NCBI GenBank assembly: GCA_016218765.1
Contig: JACRCZ010000129.1
Location: forward strand, 1-61,645
Direction: 5' to 3'
Length of the DNA: 61,645 nt
Source: Deltaproteobacteria bacterium
GTDB lineage: Bacteria; Myxococcota_A; Polyangia; DRWM01; JAAZOP01
The translations under genes were made by a program, and so were the position numbers. Every line of letters starts with the position of its first letter. Position 1 is the stretch's first letter. Of this stretch, positions 25,239-34,079 are shown in pieces. The notes beneath the pieces were generated by a model. That model saw only the letters and a list, made by a program, of their open reading frames with translations. It had not been told where the DNA came from and searched no databases.

Positions 25239-26108
25239 CTACGGGCCCGGATCGTAGACGCAGGGCCCCGAGCGCAGCGTGATGCGGAACTCCGGCACCG
25301 CCTGCTGCCGGTTCGATCCCGGGAGCGGCAGCGCGTAGTGCAGCGCGTGCGCGGCGCCGAGCAGCAGGCCGGTCTCGAGGTCGAAGGCGAGCCATCCGGT
25401 GGCGCGGAATGTCGAGCGCGCGGGCGCGGCACCCTCGGGCTCGCCCGGAGGCCGGAAGAGCAGCCAGCCCGACACGTCGCTGCGGAACTTCGCGCACCTC
25501 CGGCCGCCGACCTCGATGAAGTCCACGAGCTTGAGCGGCGCGGCCGCCTCCAGCGTCGCCCCCGTTCCCGGCGGCCCCGGGCCGCGCAGCGGCCGCGGCA
25601 GCGAGTCCCCGCGCCGCAGCGGCGTCTCCGGCCAGCCGGGGACGACGTCGAACTGCTTCGCCCACGCCGCCATCGCCAGCGAAACCGACTGGTCGGCCGT
25701 GCCGCCCTCCACCCGCCCCGCCGCATCGATCGTCAACGTGCTCTCCGTCGGCGGCAGGTCGCGCGTCTCCGGAGCAGGCAGCGGCACCGCGGTGGTCCAC
25801 CTCGTCTCGCCGAAGCGCCGCCGCACCGTGCGCCGGTCCCCATCCACCGCCTCGACGTACTCCACGTCCTCCCGCTCGCCCCCCAGCGTCTGCTGGATCG
25901 GACGGTCGATCCCGACCGCGCTCACCGTCGTCTCGTAGTATGCCGGACACACCACGCGGGCCCCGGCCGGCGGCCGGTAGCGCAGCGTGACCTCCGCCGG
26001 ACCATCGACGGACTTCTCGCCCGGCACGCCGGTGAGCTCGGCAGGGCCGCGGCGGCCGCAGGAGAGGACGCAGAGCAGAAGGAGGAGCACGGGCCCCTGA
26101 CAGCTCAC
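25239..26108 (-). CDS. Lipoprotein of unknown function
   Basis: A 289-residue protein starting at a GTG 10 nt after the stop of the radical SAM gene. The signal sequence is short and Leu-rich and ends VLSC (Cys17). The mature region is mixed alpha/beta with segments such as ATLRYRPPAG-like and VDFIEVGGRRCAKFRSDVSG, and no motif I recognise. The Shine-Dalgarno site is poor, so the start is less certain than most. It lies directly downstream of the radical SAM/SPASM gene on the same strand and may belong with it. Short CAGCTCAC elements flank it on both sides, and the right one covers the start codon. Confidence 0.7.
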   Translation of the reverse strand: MSCQGPVLLLLLCVLSCGRRGPAELTGVPGEKSVDGPAEVTLRYRPPAGARVVCPAYYETTVSAVGIDRPIQQTLGGEREDVEYVEAVDGDRRTVRRRFGETRWTTAVPLPAPETRDLPPTESTLTIDAAGRVEGGTADQSVSLAMAAWAKQFDVVPGWPETPLRRGDSLPRPLRGPGPPGTGATLEAAAPLKLVDFIEVGGRRCAKFRSDVSGWLLFRPPGEPEGAAPARSTFRATGWLAFDLETGLLLGAAHALHYALPLPGSNRQQAVPEFRITLRSGPCVYDPGP

Positions 26109-26113
26109 GACTC
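26101..26113. repeat. CAGCTCAC word element, right copy
   Basis: Differs from the left copy (25215-25227) at one of 13 bases and overlaps the GTG start of the lipoprotein gene. Confidence 0.4.
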
Positions 26114-26118
26114 CGGGC

Positions 26119-27204
26119 TCACTTCCCCTGCTCCCCTTCCAGTCGCTTCGCCTGCCGGTAAAAGCAGTACGGATTGTCGAAGGTGCCGCAGCGCCCGCCC
26201 TCCATCCACGAGGTCCACGAACAGCCGCCGCGGCAGACGTCGGCCAGGTCGCAGGAGCCGCACCCGGGCCCGAGCTGCGCGACGGTGAAGCCGCGCGTGT
26301 ACTTGAAGTTGCCGGGCTTGGTCCAGATTGCCTGGAGCGGCTCCTTGCGGATGTTGCCCTCGACGAACTCGTCCGTCTGCATCGACAGGCAGCCCTTGAT
26401 GTTGCCGTTCGCCTCGATCCCGATCACCCGAACTCCGGCCAGACACCCGCTCCAGACGCCGGCGATCGACCGGCCGCCGCGGAACAGCTCCTCCTCGTCG
26501 GAGTAGTAGCCGAGCGAGTCCGACGCGTAGACGCGCATCCGACCCTCGTACTGGCGGAACAAGCGGCCGATGCGCGGCAGCAGGTCCAGCACCGTCTCGG
26601 GCTTGCAGACCAGCTCCAGGTGGTCGCCCAGGTTGCCCATCGGCCGCCCGAACTGGATCTGCCAGTCCTTGACGCCGTGCGTGCACAGCGTCTCGGCGAG
26701 CCGCTCCAGCTCGTCGTAGTTGCGCGTGTTGACGTGGCTCACGCACGCCGCCGGAAAACCCTCGGCCTGGCAGCTCTCCAGCGCGTTCATCGCCGCGCGC
26801 CACGAGCCGGGCCGCCCCCGGACGAAGTCGTGGCTGTCCTCGTGGCCGTCGATCGAGACCCCGTAGTTGGACATCCCCGAGGACTTCATGCGCCGCACGG
26901 CCTCGCGGTCCGCGTTGAGGCCGTTGGAGATCATGTTCACCCGCACGCATTTCTTCGAAAAGCGCTCGGCAATCTGCGCCCAGTTCTCGCGCAGGAGCGG
27001 CTCGCCCCCGGAAAGGGTGCACGAGCGCATGCCGAGCGCGACGAGCTGATCGACCAGCGAGTACGTCTCCTCGTCGGTCAGCTCGTCGGCCCGCGCCTTC
27101 CCGGCTCGAGAGCCGCAGTGCAGGCAGCGCAGGTTGCAGCGCAGGGTCAGCTCCCAGACGCCACGACGGGGGATGTAACCGATCTTGTCGAGCAGCTCAC
27201 GCAT
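26119..27204 (-). CDS. Radical SAM/SPASM-domain enzyme
   Basis: A 361-residue radical S-adenosylmethionine enzyme. The [4Fe-4S] cluster motif CNLRCLHC is at residues 23-30, preceded by the beta strand VWELTLR and followed by TLSGGEPLLR. The C-terminal SPASM region is Cys-rich (GCLSM, GPGCGSC, VCRGGC, CGTFDNPYC) and would hold auxiliary clusters. Enzymes with this layout commonly modify peptides or proteins, as in RiPP maturation. The ATG at 27204 lacks a Shine-Dalgarno site; a TACCCT hexamer 8 nt upstream suggests a leaderless mRNA. It is divergent from a gene encoding an FHA-like protein with three repeated EVEVR-type motifs, a possible substrate. Confidence 0.9.
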   Translation of the reverse strand: MRELLDKIGYIPRRGVWELTLRCNLRCLHCGSRAGKARADELTDEETYSLVDQLVALGMRSCTLSGGEPLLRENWAQIAERFSKKCVRVNMISNGLNADREAVRRMKSSGMSNYGVSIDGHEDSHDFVRGRPGSWRAAMNALESCQAEGFPAACVSHVNTRNYDELERLAETLCTHGVKDWQIQFGRPMGNLGDHLELVCKPETVLDLLPRIGRLFRQYEGRMRVYASDSLGYYSDEEELFRGGRSIAGVWSGCLAGVRVIGIEANGNIKGCLSMQTDEFVEGNIRKEPLQAIWTKPGNFKYTRGFTVAQLGPGCGSCDLADVCRGGCSWTSWMEGGRCGTFDNPYCFYRQAKRLEGEQGK

Positions 27205-27273
27205 GAGGGGGAAGGGTAGTACATCGGGGCGAAGGTGCGTAGGGGGATTTCGCGAGCCGCCCTTGACCCGGAG

Positions 27274-27330
27274 CCGGAGTTCGCGCAAGGGACGCCCAGA
27301 GGGACGACGACGCCAAGGACGCGAAGAGGA
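27274..27330 (+). repeat. CGCAAGG-type word repeat, copy 1
   Basis: Contains CCGGAGTTCGCGCAA (27274-27288, also at 54366-54380) and CGCAAGGGACGCC (27284-27296, also inverted at 53545-53557), then GACGCCAAG GACGCGAAG. It lies upstream of the FHA-like gene. Confidence 0.5.
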
Positions 27331-27360
27331 ATGCGACCAAGGGGGGAAGGGAGGGACCGG

Positions 27361-28266
27361 ATGAGTCGACCGATCGCGATTTGCCTGGAGGATCTGCGGA
27401 CGGGGTCGCCCGAGCGGCGGTACCTGCGTTGCACGGCGCTCGTCGGGCGCGCGCCGGGCCTGCGGCTGGACGGGGAGGGCGCCGTGCGGTGGCGGACGGA
27501 GGTCGGCGCGGCGTGCGAGCTGTGGGTCTCGGCCGACGACAGGCTGATCCTCTACCGCGCGGAGGGGGCCGGACCGGTCATCGTGCGCCGCGGGTTGCGT
27601 TCCCTGGAAGTCCCGGCGGCGAAGCCGGTGGTGCTGCTGGACCAGGACGAGGCGGAGGTGGGAGGGCGGCGATTGCGCGTGCACGTGCACGGGGTTGCGC
27701 CGCGGGTCCACGAGCCGGAGTTCCTGCGCGCGCCCGCGGCGCGGGGCGCATCGAAGGTGGCGACCGCGCTGGCGCTGGGCGCGGCGCTGGGCGCGGCCGA
27801 TTGCAAGAAGGACAACCCGGCGGCGCAGGAGCCGCCGGAGGTCGAGGTGCGCGAGCAGCCGCCGTCGGAGGAGCCGACGCCGCCGCCGCCCGAAGATGCG
27901 GGAACGCCGTCCGGGGACGCGTCAGCGGCGGCCGGAGATACGGGTCCCGCGTCCGCGGACTCCCTTCCGGCCGTGGCCCACGGCGAACGCGGCGCCGCGC
28001 CGGACGCCGTGTCGCTGCTCGACGCGGCGCCGGAGATCGAGATCCGGGTGGCGCCGCCGCAAATGCTGGCTCCGATGGTGGAGCCGGGCGAAGCGGGGCA
28101 GGCCGATGCGGACGCGGTCGCCGCGCCGACCGACGCCGGGGAGGCGGGAGCGGAGAACGCAGGCGCGACGGAAGCGGAGGCGGGCCGCCCAGCGCGCGAC
28201 GCCAGGCCCGCCCAACCGCCGGAAATCGAGGTTCGCGACCTGCCGCCCTACGACGACGGAAAGTAG
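27361..28266 (+). CDS. FHA-like protein with internal hydrophobic segment and three EVEVR-type motifs
   Basis: A 301-residue protein whose ATG follows GGGAGGGA. Residues 1-115 are beta-rich and end VVLLDQDEAEVGGRRLRVHV, reminiscent of the last strands of an FHA domain, though the canonical phosphopeptide residues are not clear. Residues 133-148 form a small hydrophobic stretch ending GAADC. The remainder is Pro/Ala/Glu-rich and disordered, with the motif PPEVEVREQPP at 158-168, APEIEIRVAPP at 223-233 and PPEIEVRDLPP at 286-296. The spacing is 65 then 63 residues. The gene is divergent from the radical SAM/SPASM gene. I do not know a described family. It could be that enzyme's substrate, or simply a low-complexity regulatory protein. 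Confidence 0.75.
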   Translation: MSRPIAICLEDLRTGSPERRYLRCTALVGRAPGLRLDGEGAVRWRTEVGAACELWVSADDRLILYRAEGAGPVIVRRGLRSLEVPAAKPVVLLDQDEAEVGGRRLRVHVHGVAPRVHEPEFLRAPAARGASKVATALALGAALGAADCKKDNPAAQEPPEVEVREQPPSEEPTPPPPEDAGTPSGDASAAAGDTGPASADSLPAVAHGERGAAPDAVSLLDAAPEIEIRVAPPQMLAPMVEPGEAGQADADAVAAPTDAGEAGAENAGATEAEAGRPARDARPAQPPEIEVRDLPPYDDGK

Positions 28267-28298
28267 GGCTTACCGCCGCCGCCCGGTCTTGGGCGGAG

Positions 28299-28335
28299 CC
28301 ATCTGTGTCCATCTGTGTTCATCTGTGGTTTCCTC
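28299..28335. repeat. CATCTGTG 10-bp period repeat, copy 1
   Basis: Three 10-mers in phase (ATCTGTGTCC, ATCTGTGTTC, ATCTGTGGTT) between two convergent gene ends. The second copy is at 53471-53504, where each ATCTGTG reads ATCGGTG. Confidence 0.6.
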
Positions 28336-28352
28336 TTCTTCCCCTCCCCCCC

Positions 28353-29567
28353 TCACTTCCGCAAGGCATCCACCGGCTCCAGCCCCGCCGCCCGGACGGC
28401 CGGGGCGACGCCGGAGAGGAGACCCAAGGCGACGCAGATGCCGGTGGCGCCCAGAAGGGCATCCGCGGCGAAGACGAACGGCGTCCGCACCACGTCGGCC
28501 GCCAGCGTCGAGGCGCCGACCGCGAGCACCAGGCCCACCGCCGCGCCGAACACGCCCAGCAGGCTCGATTCGAACAGGAACTGCAACGCCACGTCGCGAC
28601 GCGTCGCGCCGATCGCGCGCCGCAGGCCGATCTCCCGCGTCCGCTCGCGGATGCCGAGCAGCATGACCGAGAGCACGCCCAAACCGCCGACCAGGAGCGC
28701 GATCGAGCCGACGGCGGTGACCAGGATGCGGAACCGCTCCGCCACCTCCCGCCGCGCCGCCACCAGCTCGTCCTGCGTCCGGACCTCGACGTCGGGCTTC
28801 GCCTCCGGCCCGATGCGGTGCGCGACGCGCAATACCGCCTCGGCCTCCGCCGCCAGCGCCTCGACGTCCGCCTCCGATCGGGCCCGCAGGACGATCTGCG
28901 CCAGGTAGTCGACGTGGAACAGCCGCGTCAGCGCCGTGCGCAACGGGACGTAGACCTGGTTGTCCTCGTCCTCCCCGGACAGCGACGCGCCGCGCGGCGC
29001 GAGCACCCCGATCACCTGGAAGGACACGCCGCCCAGCCGCAACATCGTGCCCACCGGCTCCGCGCCCTCGGGGTACAGGTTGCGCACCACCGTGCGCCCG
29101 ACCACGGCGACCCGCAACGTCCCCCGGTCCTCGGCGTCCGTGAAGAATCGCCCCCCGTCCAGCGCCAGGTCCCGCACCGCCGGCATGCGCGCCGACGTGC
29201 CGACGACGCTCGTGGATCGGGCCTGCCTGCCGAACCTCGCCGAAAGCGTGCGCGCCTGCACCGGAGCGGCATCGATGGCGTGCCGGCACCCCTCGCGCAA
29301 AGCCCGCTCGTCGCGCGGGACCAGGGTGGAGGCGGCGACGCCCTGGCGCGCGCGGCCGGCGACCCGCGACGTCCGCGCCGGGCTCACCAGCACCAGGTTC
29401 GTCCCCATGCGCTCGATCTTCTCCGCCACGTCGCGCTCCGCCCCGCGCCCCACCCCCACCATCACGACGACGACGGCGGCGCCGGCGCCGATGGCGCCGA
29501 TGGAGAGCGCCGAGCGCATCGGGGAGAAGGCGAGGGAACGGAAGGCCGTGGAGAGCAGGCGGAACAC
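28353..29567 (-). CDS. MacB-type ABC transporter permease, second
   Basis: A 404-residue permease with one N-terminal transmembrane helix (about residues 20-42), a large periplasmic core domain and three C-terminal helices. The tail GIRERTREIGLRRAIGATRRDV ahead of the helices is the FtsX/MacB signature, split here as GIRERTREIGLRRAIG and ATRRDV. Start is a GTG three bases after the stop of the first permease. It has the same length and architecture as that gene, so the two likely form a heterodimer served by one ATPase. It is the last gene of the operon. Confidence 0.9.
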   Translation of the reverse strand: MFRLLSTAFRSLAFSPMRSALSIGAIGAGAAVVVVMVGVGRGAERDVAEKIERMGTNLVLVSPARTSRVAGRARQGVAASTLVPRDERALREGCRHAIDAAPVQARTLSARFGRQARSTSVVGTSARMPAVRDLALDGGRFFTDAEDRGTLRVAVVGRTVVRNLYPEGAEPVGTMLRLGGVSFQVIGVLAPRGASLSGEDEDNQVYVPLRTALTRLFHVDYLAQIVLRARSEADVEALAAEAEAVLRVAHRIGPEAKPDVEVRTQDELVAARREVAERFRILVTAVGSIALLVGGLGVLSVMLLGIRERTREIGLRRAIGATRRDVALQFLFESSLLGVFGAAVGLVLAVGASTLAADVVRTPFVFAADALLGATGICVALGLLSGVAPAVRAAGLEPVDALRK

Positions 29568-29570
29568 CCG

Positions 29571-30785
29571 TCAGCCTCGGAGGGCATCCACGGGGGGAAG
29601 CCGGGCTGCCGTGCGTGCGGGCCAGGCGCCGAAGAGCAGGCCGACGACCAGGGAGCTGGCGGCGGCAAGGGCGTACGGCTCCCAGGTGAGGAGCATCGGC
29701 ATCTTCCACAGGTACCGGAGCAGGAACGAGGCCCCGGTGCCGAGGGCCGCGCCGAACACGCCGCCGAGCAGCGTCACGGCGGCGGCCTCGCACAGGAACT
29801 GCGTCCGGATGTCCCCGCGCGAGGCGCCGACGGCGCGCCGCAAGCCGATCTCCTTGCGCCGCTCGCGCACCGAGACGACCATCACGTTCATCACGACCAC
29901 GCCGCCGGCGAGGAGCGAGATGCCGGCCAGCACGAGCAGCAGCAGCCCCAGCGTGCCCTGGGCCGAGCGCACCATGCCGGCCACCATGTCCGGCGTCACC
30001 ACCTCGAAGTCGTCCACCTCCGGAGGGACGATGTGATGGCGCGCCCGCAACAGCGCGGTGATCGCCTCCTTCGCCGGTCCGATCTGCTCCGGACCCGTCA
30101 GGAGGACGCGGATCATGCCGATGTGGTCGCGGTTGAACATGCGACGCATGGCGGTCGTGATCGGGACCATCACGCGGTCGTCCATGTCGCCGCCGCGGGG
30201 GCTGCTGCCCTTGGACGACAGCACGCCCTGCACCGTGAACTTCCTGGCCCCGACCCGGAGCTTCCGGCCGATCGGGTCCTCGTCGCCGAAGAGCTTCCGC
30301 GCCGTCGTGCGGCCGACGACGCAGACGGGACGCATGGCGTGCACGTCCTCCTCGTTGATCGCCTCCCCGGACGCCATCGGCCAGTTCCACGCCGCGCCGA
30401 AGTCCGCCGTGACGCCGAACACCGGCGCCGTGGTCGCCTGCCCGTCCGCCGCGACCGGGACGTCGCGCTCCCGCACGGTCGGCGACACCGCCGCCACCCC
30501 GGGCACCTCCGCCCGGATCGCCTCGCCGTCCTCGACCTTCAGCGTCGTCGCGTGCTCGCCGCCGGGCCCGTGGACCGTGCCGACGTCGCCGGCGAAGACC
30601 ATCAGCGTCCGGTCGCCGAAGTTGCGCAGCCGGCGCTGGACCGCCTCCGACGAGCCGCGGGCGGAAGCCACGACCGCCACCAGCGCGGCGACCCCGACCA
30701 GCGGCCCGAGCAGCATGAGGGCCGTGCGGCGCTTGCTGTGACCGAGGAACCGGACGCCCTCCCGCGCCATGCGCAGCGGATTCAC
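29571..30785 (-). CDS. MacB-type ABC transporter permease, first
   Basis: A 404-residue paralogue of the gene after it: an N-terminal helix (ALMLLGPLVGVAALVAVVA), a periplasmic MacB-like core, then VSVRERRKEIGLRRAVGAS before three C-terminal helices. The GTG start overlaps the ATPase stop (GTGA, 30782-30785), so translation is coupled. In the MacAB-TolC type of tripartite system such permeases transmit ATP-driven motion to the periplasmic adaptor rather than forming a channel. The substrate could be an antimicrobial, a lipid or a peptide; it is not predictable. Confidence 0.9.
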   Translation of the reverse strand: MNPLRMAREGVRFLGHSKRRTALMLLGPLVGVAALVAVVASARGSSEAVQRRLRNFGDRTLMVFAGDVGTVHGPGGEHATTLKVEDGEAIRAEVPGVAAVSPTVRERDVPVAADGQATTAPVFGVTADFGAAWNWPMASGEAINEEDVHAMRPVCVVGRTTARKLFGDEDPIGRKLRVGARKFTVQGVLSSKGSSPRGGDMDDRVMVPITTAMRRMFNRDHIGMIRVLLTGPEQIGPAKEAITALLRARHHIVPPEVDDFEVVTPDMVAGMVRSAQGTLGLLLLVLAGISLLAGGVVVMNVMVVSVRERRKEIGLRRAVGASRGDIRTQFLCEAAAVTLLGGVFGAALGTGASFLLRYLWKMPMLLTWEPYALAAASSLVVGLLFGAWPARTAARLPPVDALRG

Positions 30786-31495
30786 GGCAGCGCCTCCTCC
30801 CCGGAAACCCGCGCGGTCGCGGGCACGGCACCCGAGTCGGCGACGATGCGCCCGTCCTCGATGCGCACCGTCCGCTTCGTCCGCGCCGCGACCTCGGGAT
30901 TGTGCGTCACCAGGATCACCGTCCGCCCCTCCCGGTTCAGCTCGGCCAAGAGGTCCAGCACCTCGGCGCCGGAAGGGCCGTCCAGGTTCCCGGTCGGCTC
31001 GTCGGCCAGGACGATCCGCGGGTCGCCGATCAACGCGCGGGCGATCGCGACCCGCTGCTGCTGCCCGCCCGACAGCTCGCCCGGCCGGTGGTGCCCGCGC
31101 TCGCCCAGCCCCACCCGCCCCAGCAGCTCCCGGGCCGAGCGGGGCGGCGTGAAACCGCGCCGGTACAGCATCGGCAGCTCCACGTTCTCCACCGCCGTCA
31201 GGGCGGGCAGCAGGTGGAACTGCTGGAAGACGAACCCGATGCGCTCCGAGCGCACCCGCGACAGGGCCGCGTCGTCGAGCGCGAGGACGTCGACGCCGGC
31301 GAGACGGTAAGTGCCGCCGTCGGGCCGGTCCAGGCAACCGACGAGGTTCATCAGCGTCGACTTCCCGGAGCCGGACGGACCGACGATCGCGAGGAACTCG
31401 CCCTCGGCGATGGAAAGCGTGGCCTGGCGCACCGCGTGCACCTCGTTGTCGGTGCCGCGGCGGTAGGTGCGACGGACGTCCTTGAGCTCGATCAT
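30782..31495 (-). CDS. ABC transporter ATP-binding protein (MacB/LolD type)
   Basis: A 237-residue ATPase. Walker A is GPSGSGKST (39-47), the ABC signature LSGGQ (141-145) is followed by QQRVAIARAL, and Walker B with the catalytic Glu is IVLADEPT (161-168). The H-loop is VTHN. The typical MacB/LolD sequence FVFQQFHLLPALTAVENV is present. Both ends overlap neighbours by 4 bp (adaptor upstream, permease downstream), which places it firmly in the efflux operon. It would energise the two adjacent permeases. Confidence 0.96.
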   Translation of the reverse strand: MIELKDVRRTYRRGTDNEVHAVRQATLSIAEGEFLAIVGPSGSGKSTLMNLVGCLDRPDGGTYRLAGVDVLALDDAALSRVRSERIGFVFQQFHLLPALTAVENVELPMLYRRGFTPPRSARELLGRVGLGERGHHRPGELSGGQQQRVAIARALIGDPRIVLADEPTGNLDGPSGAEVLDLLAELNREGRTVILVTHNPEVAARTKRTVRIEDGRIVADSGAVPATARVSGEEALP

Positions 31496-32625
31496 GCGTC
31501 GGGTCCTCCTGAAGGTGGGGGAGCACTCGCGTCCCCCGCTTCGCGGCGGCCGCCGCGGGGCTCCCCTGCGGGAGCATCCACTTCGTCGGCCTCCTCGGGC
31601 AGCTCGATGCTGACGTTGGCCGTCATCTCGGGGCGCAGCAGGCCCTCGGGGTCGTCGACGGTCACGATGGTGAGGTAGTTGACCACGTTGTCCTGGAGCA
31701 CGGCCTTGGGATAGATGGCCGCGACGGTTCCGGGAAACTCGCGGTCCGGGAACGCATCGACCGTGAACGTCGCCGAAAGGCCGGGACGCACGCGACCGAT
31801 GTCGACCTCGTCGACGTAGGCCTCGACCTGCAGCCGCGTCAGGTCGATGACCGTGACGAACGTCGGGGCACTCATGCCGGACGAGACCGTCTCCCCCTCC
31901 TGCGTGCTGACCGAGGCGACGATGCCGGCGATGGGCGAGCGGACGGTGGCGTACGTGAGCTGGATGCCGGCCAGCTCCAGGGCCGCCTCCGCCTGGCCGA
32001 CCCGCGCCGCCGCGAGGTCCAGCTCCTCGGGAAGGTACGGCGTGCGGCGCAGCTCCACCGTCTGCCGCGCCGCCTCGGCCCGCGCACGCGCCACCGCCAG
32101 CCCACGCTCGGCATCGTCGAGCTGCTCCGGCGGCGCCATCCCGCGCTCGACCAGGCTGCGACGCCGGTCGACCGTGAGCTTCGCCATCTCGACCTCCGCC
32201 TGCGCCTCCCGCACCGCCGCCCGCGCGGCATCGACATCCTCGGCGCGCGGCCCGCGCTGGAGCAGTGCCAGCGACGCCCGGGCGACGTCCCGATCGGCCT
32301 GCGCCGACTTGATGCGGGCGTCCAGATCGGCGTGCTCGATCTCCGCGATCACCTGGCCGGCCGCGACGACGTCGCCCACCTTGACCAGGAGCCGGTCGAC
32401 GCGGCCCGAGATGCGCGCCCCCACCCGCACCTCGGCGCCGACCTGGGAACGCACCGCACCCGTCGCCAGCACCTCCTTGTCCTCGCTCCCGCGGACCGGG
32501 ACGGGGACGCCGGGCTTGCGCTCCCCGGACGCCTCGGGGGGAAGCGCCGTCGCCCGCCCCACCCAGACGCCCGCCGCGACGAACGCCGCCGCCCCGAGGA
32601 CTCCCGCCACGCCCTTCCAGGCCAC
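31492..32625 (-). CDS. MacA-like periplasmic adaptor (membrane fusion protein)
   Basis: A 377-residue HlyD/RND-type adaptor. It has an N-terminal membrane anchor (about residues 5-25), a barrel-sandwich hybrid half-motif (VGARISGRVDRLLVKVGDVV), a long coiled coil at about 95-215, the second lipoyl half (TYATVRSPIAGIVASV) and a beta-barrel domain. The last 30 residues are Gly/Pro/Arg-rich. It would bridge the inner-membrane ABC pair and the TolC-like channel. Start is a GTG 2 nt after the TolC stop, with GAGGAG about 9 nt upstream. Its stop overlaps the ATPase start. Confidence 0.93.
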   Translation of the reverse strand: MAWKGVAGVLGAAAFVAAGVWVGRATALPPEASGERKPGVPVPVRGSEDKEVLATGAVRSQVGAEVRVGARISGRVDRLLVKVGDVVAAGQVIAEIEHADLDARIKSAQADRDVARASLALLQRGPRAEDVDAARAAVREAQAEVEMAKLTVDRRRSLVERGMAPPEQLDDAERGLAVARARAEAARQTVELRRTPYLPEELDLAAARVGQAEAALELAGIQLTYATVRSPIAGIVASVSTQEGETVSSGMSAPTFVTVIDLTRLQVEAYVDEVDIGRVRPGLSATFTVDAFPDREFPGTVAAIYPKAVLQDNVVNYLTIVTVDDPEGLLRPEMTANVSIELPEEADEVDAPAGEPRGGRREAGDASAPPPSGGPDA

Positions 32626-32627
32626 GG

Positions 32628-34079
32628 CTACGGCTCCTCGCCCGCCGCGTAGCGCAGGCGCGCCGCCGCGACCGCCAGATCACGAACCGCCTGGACCCGC
32701 GTGATCTGCGCCCGCAGGACCGCGGCACGGGCGTCGACCAGCTCGATCATCGAGCCCGCTCCCTCCTGGTACAGGCCCTCCGCCACCCGCAGGTTCTCCG
32801 CCGCGCTCGCCAGGAGCGGACCGCAGGCGTCGAGCCGCGCACGGGCCTCGTCCAGCGCGAAGCGCGCGGTCTCGAACTCCAGCTCGATGTCGTCGCGCGT
32901 CGCCTCGATGCGCGCCTCGAGCTGCTCCGCCTTCGCCTCCGCCGCGTCCACCGCCGGCGCCACCGTGCTCCACGAGAAGATCGGGAACTGCACCGCCGCG
33001 CCGATCGACCACACCTCCTGCGTCGGGAAGAAGTCGCCGTCCTGCAGCCCGGCGCTCGCGCTGAACGAGAGGTCCGGCCAGTAGCCGGCCGCGGCGGCAT
33101 CGGCCTCCGTGCGCGCGGAATCCGCCTGCCGCCGCAACGCCACCACCTCCGGCCGCTCCGGACCCGCGGGCGGCCCCTCCGGCACGACGCCGGGCCCGGG
33201 CTCGACGTCGGGGATCTCGATCGCCGCGTCCGCCGGCAGCCCGATCGCACGCGCCAGGCCCGCCCGAGCCGTCTGCACCGCGGCGTCGGCCGCGGCAACC
33301 GCCAGGGCGGCGTCCGCAATCTCCACGTCGGCACGCGCCACGTCCGCCCGCGCCCCCGTCCCGATCTCCTGCCGGGCCAGCGCGTACTCGCGGTGGATCT
33401 GCACCGCGTCGAACGTCTCGTGCACCAGCGCCGCCACCCGCCGCGCGCCCCACAAGACGTCGTAGGCCACGACCACCTGGAGCCGGATCGCCCGGCGCGC
33501 GACCTCCGACGACGCCACGGCCGCCTCCGCCAGCGCCTCGGCCGAACGCACCGCCGCAGGGACCCACGCCAGATCGGTCGCACTCCACGACGCGGTCAGC
33601 CCGAGCGCGAACGAGTTCTCGCCCGCGGGGCCGCTCAACCCGCGCTGCACGCGCTGGTAGCCCGCCGATGCCGTCGCGGTCGGATAATAGCCCGCCTCCG
33701 CCTGCTCAACCCCCGCCTCGACCACCGCAACGCCCGCATCCGCGTCCCGCAGCTCCGCACGCAGCTCGAACGCGCGCCGGAGGCACGCCTCTAGGTCCCA
33801 CACCGCGGGCGCGGACGCCGCCGGCACCTCGACCTCCGCCGCCCCCTCGGGCCCGGCCGCCGGCGCCTCGGCCTCCGTCGCCACCGCCGGCTCGGCCACC
33901 GGCTGACCCCCGGCAGGCGAAGGGAGAAGAGAGCAGAACACGAGAAGCAGGGGGAGTTGTCGGTCGATGCTGGGTCGAACGGGTCGAGCTCCCGGTCCGG
34001 AGGTGCGGAGCAGGCTCGCGGCGGTCGGTCGACCGGGACGCGTCATCGGCGCGGCGGTGCGAAGAAGGTGCATGGTCAT
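32628..34079 (-). CDS. TolC-family outer membrane efflux protein
   Basis: A 483-residue outer membrane factor made of two tandem long-helix halves typical of TolC/OEP proteins, for example AVVEAGVEQAEAGYYPTAT in the first and DSARTEADAAAAGYWPDLSF in the second. It also has the usual GAGSMIELVDARAAVL near the C-terminus. The signal peptide core is LPLLLVFCSLLPSPAGG. The ATG at 34079 overlaps the stop of the Spy-like gene, giving an odd n-region of about 40 residues before the hydrophobic core. Residues 22-43 of that extension are encoded by a dispersed intergenic repeat. It should form the outer membrane exit of the adjacent ABC system. Confidence 0.92.
   Translation of the reverse strand: MTMHLLRTAAPMTRPGRPTAASLLRTSGPGARPVRPSIDRQLPLLLVFCSLLPSPAGGQPVAEPAVATEAEAPAAGPEGAAEVEVPAASAPAVWDLEACLRRAFELRAELRDADAGVAVVEAGVEQAEAGYYPTATASAGYQRVQRGLSGPAGENSFALGLTASWSATDLAWVPAAVRSAEALAEAAVASSEVARRAIRLQVVVAYDVLWGARRVAALVHETFDAVQIHREYALARQEIGTGARADVARADVEIADAALAVAAADAAVQTARAGLARAIGLPADAAIEIPDVEPGPGVVPEGPPAGPERPEVVALRRQADSARTEADAAAAGYWPDLSFSASAGLQDGDFFPTQEVWSIGAAVQFPIFSWSTVAPAVDAAEAKAEQLEARIEATRDDIELEFETARFALDEARARLDACGPLLASAAENLRVAEGLYQEGAGSMIELVDARAAVLRAQITRVQAVRDLAVAAARLRYAAGEEP
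33951..34015 (-). repeat. Dispersed about 60-bp word repeat, copy B, inside the tolC-like gene start
   Basis: Shares GGTCCGGAGGTG and CGGGTCGAG with copy C (36580-36643) and GTCGAACGGG with copy A. It encodes part of the extended n-region of the TolC-like signal peptide. Confidence 0.55.
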
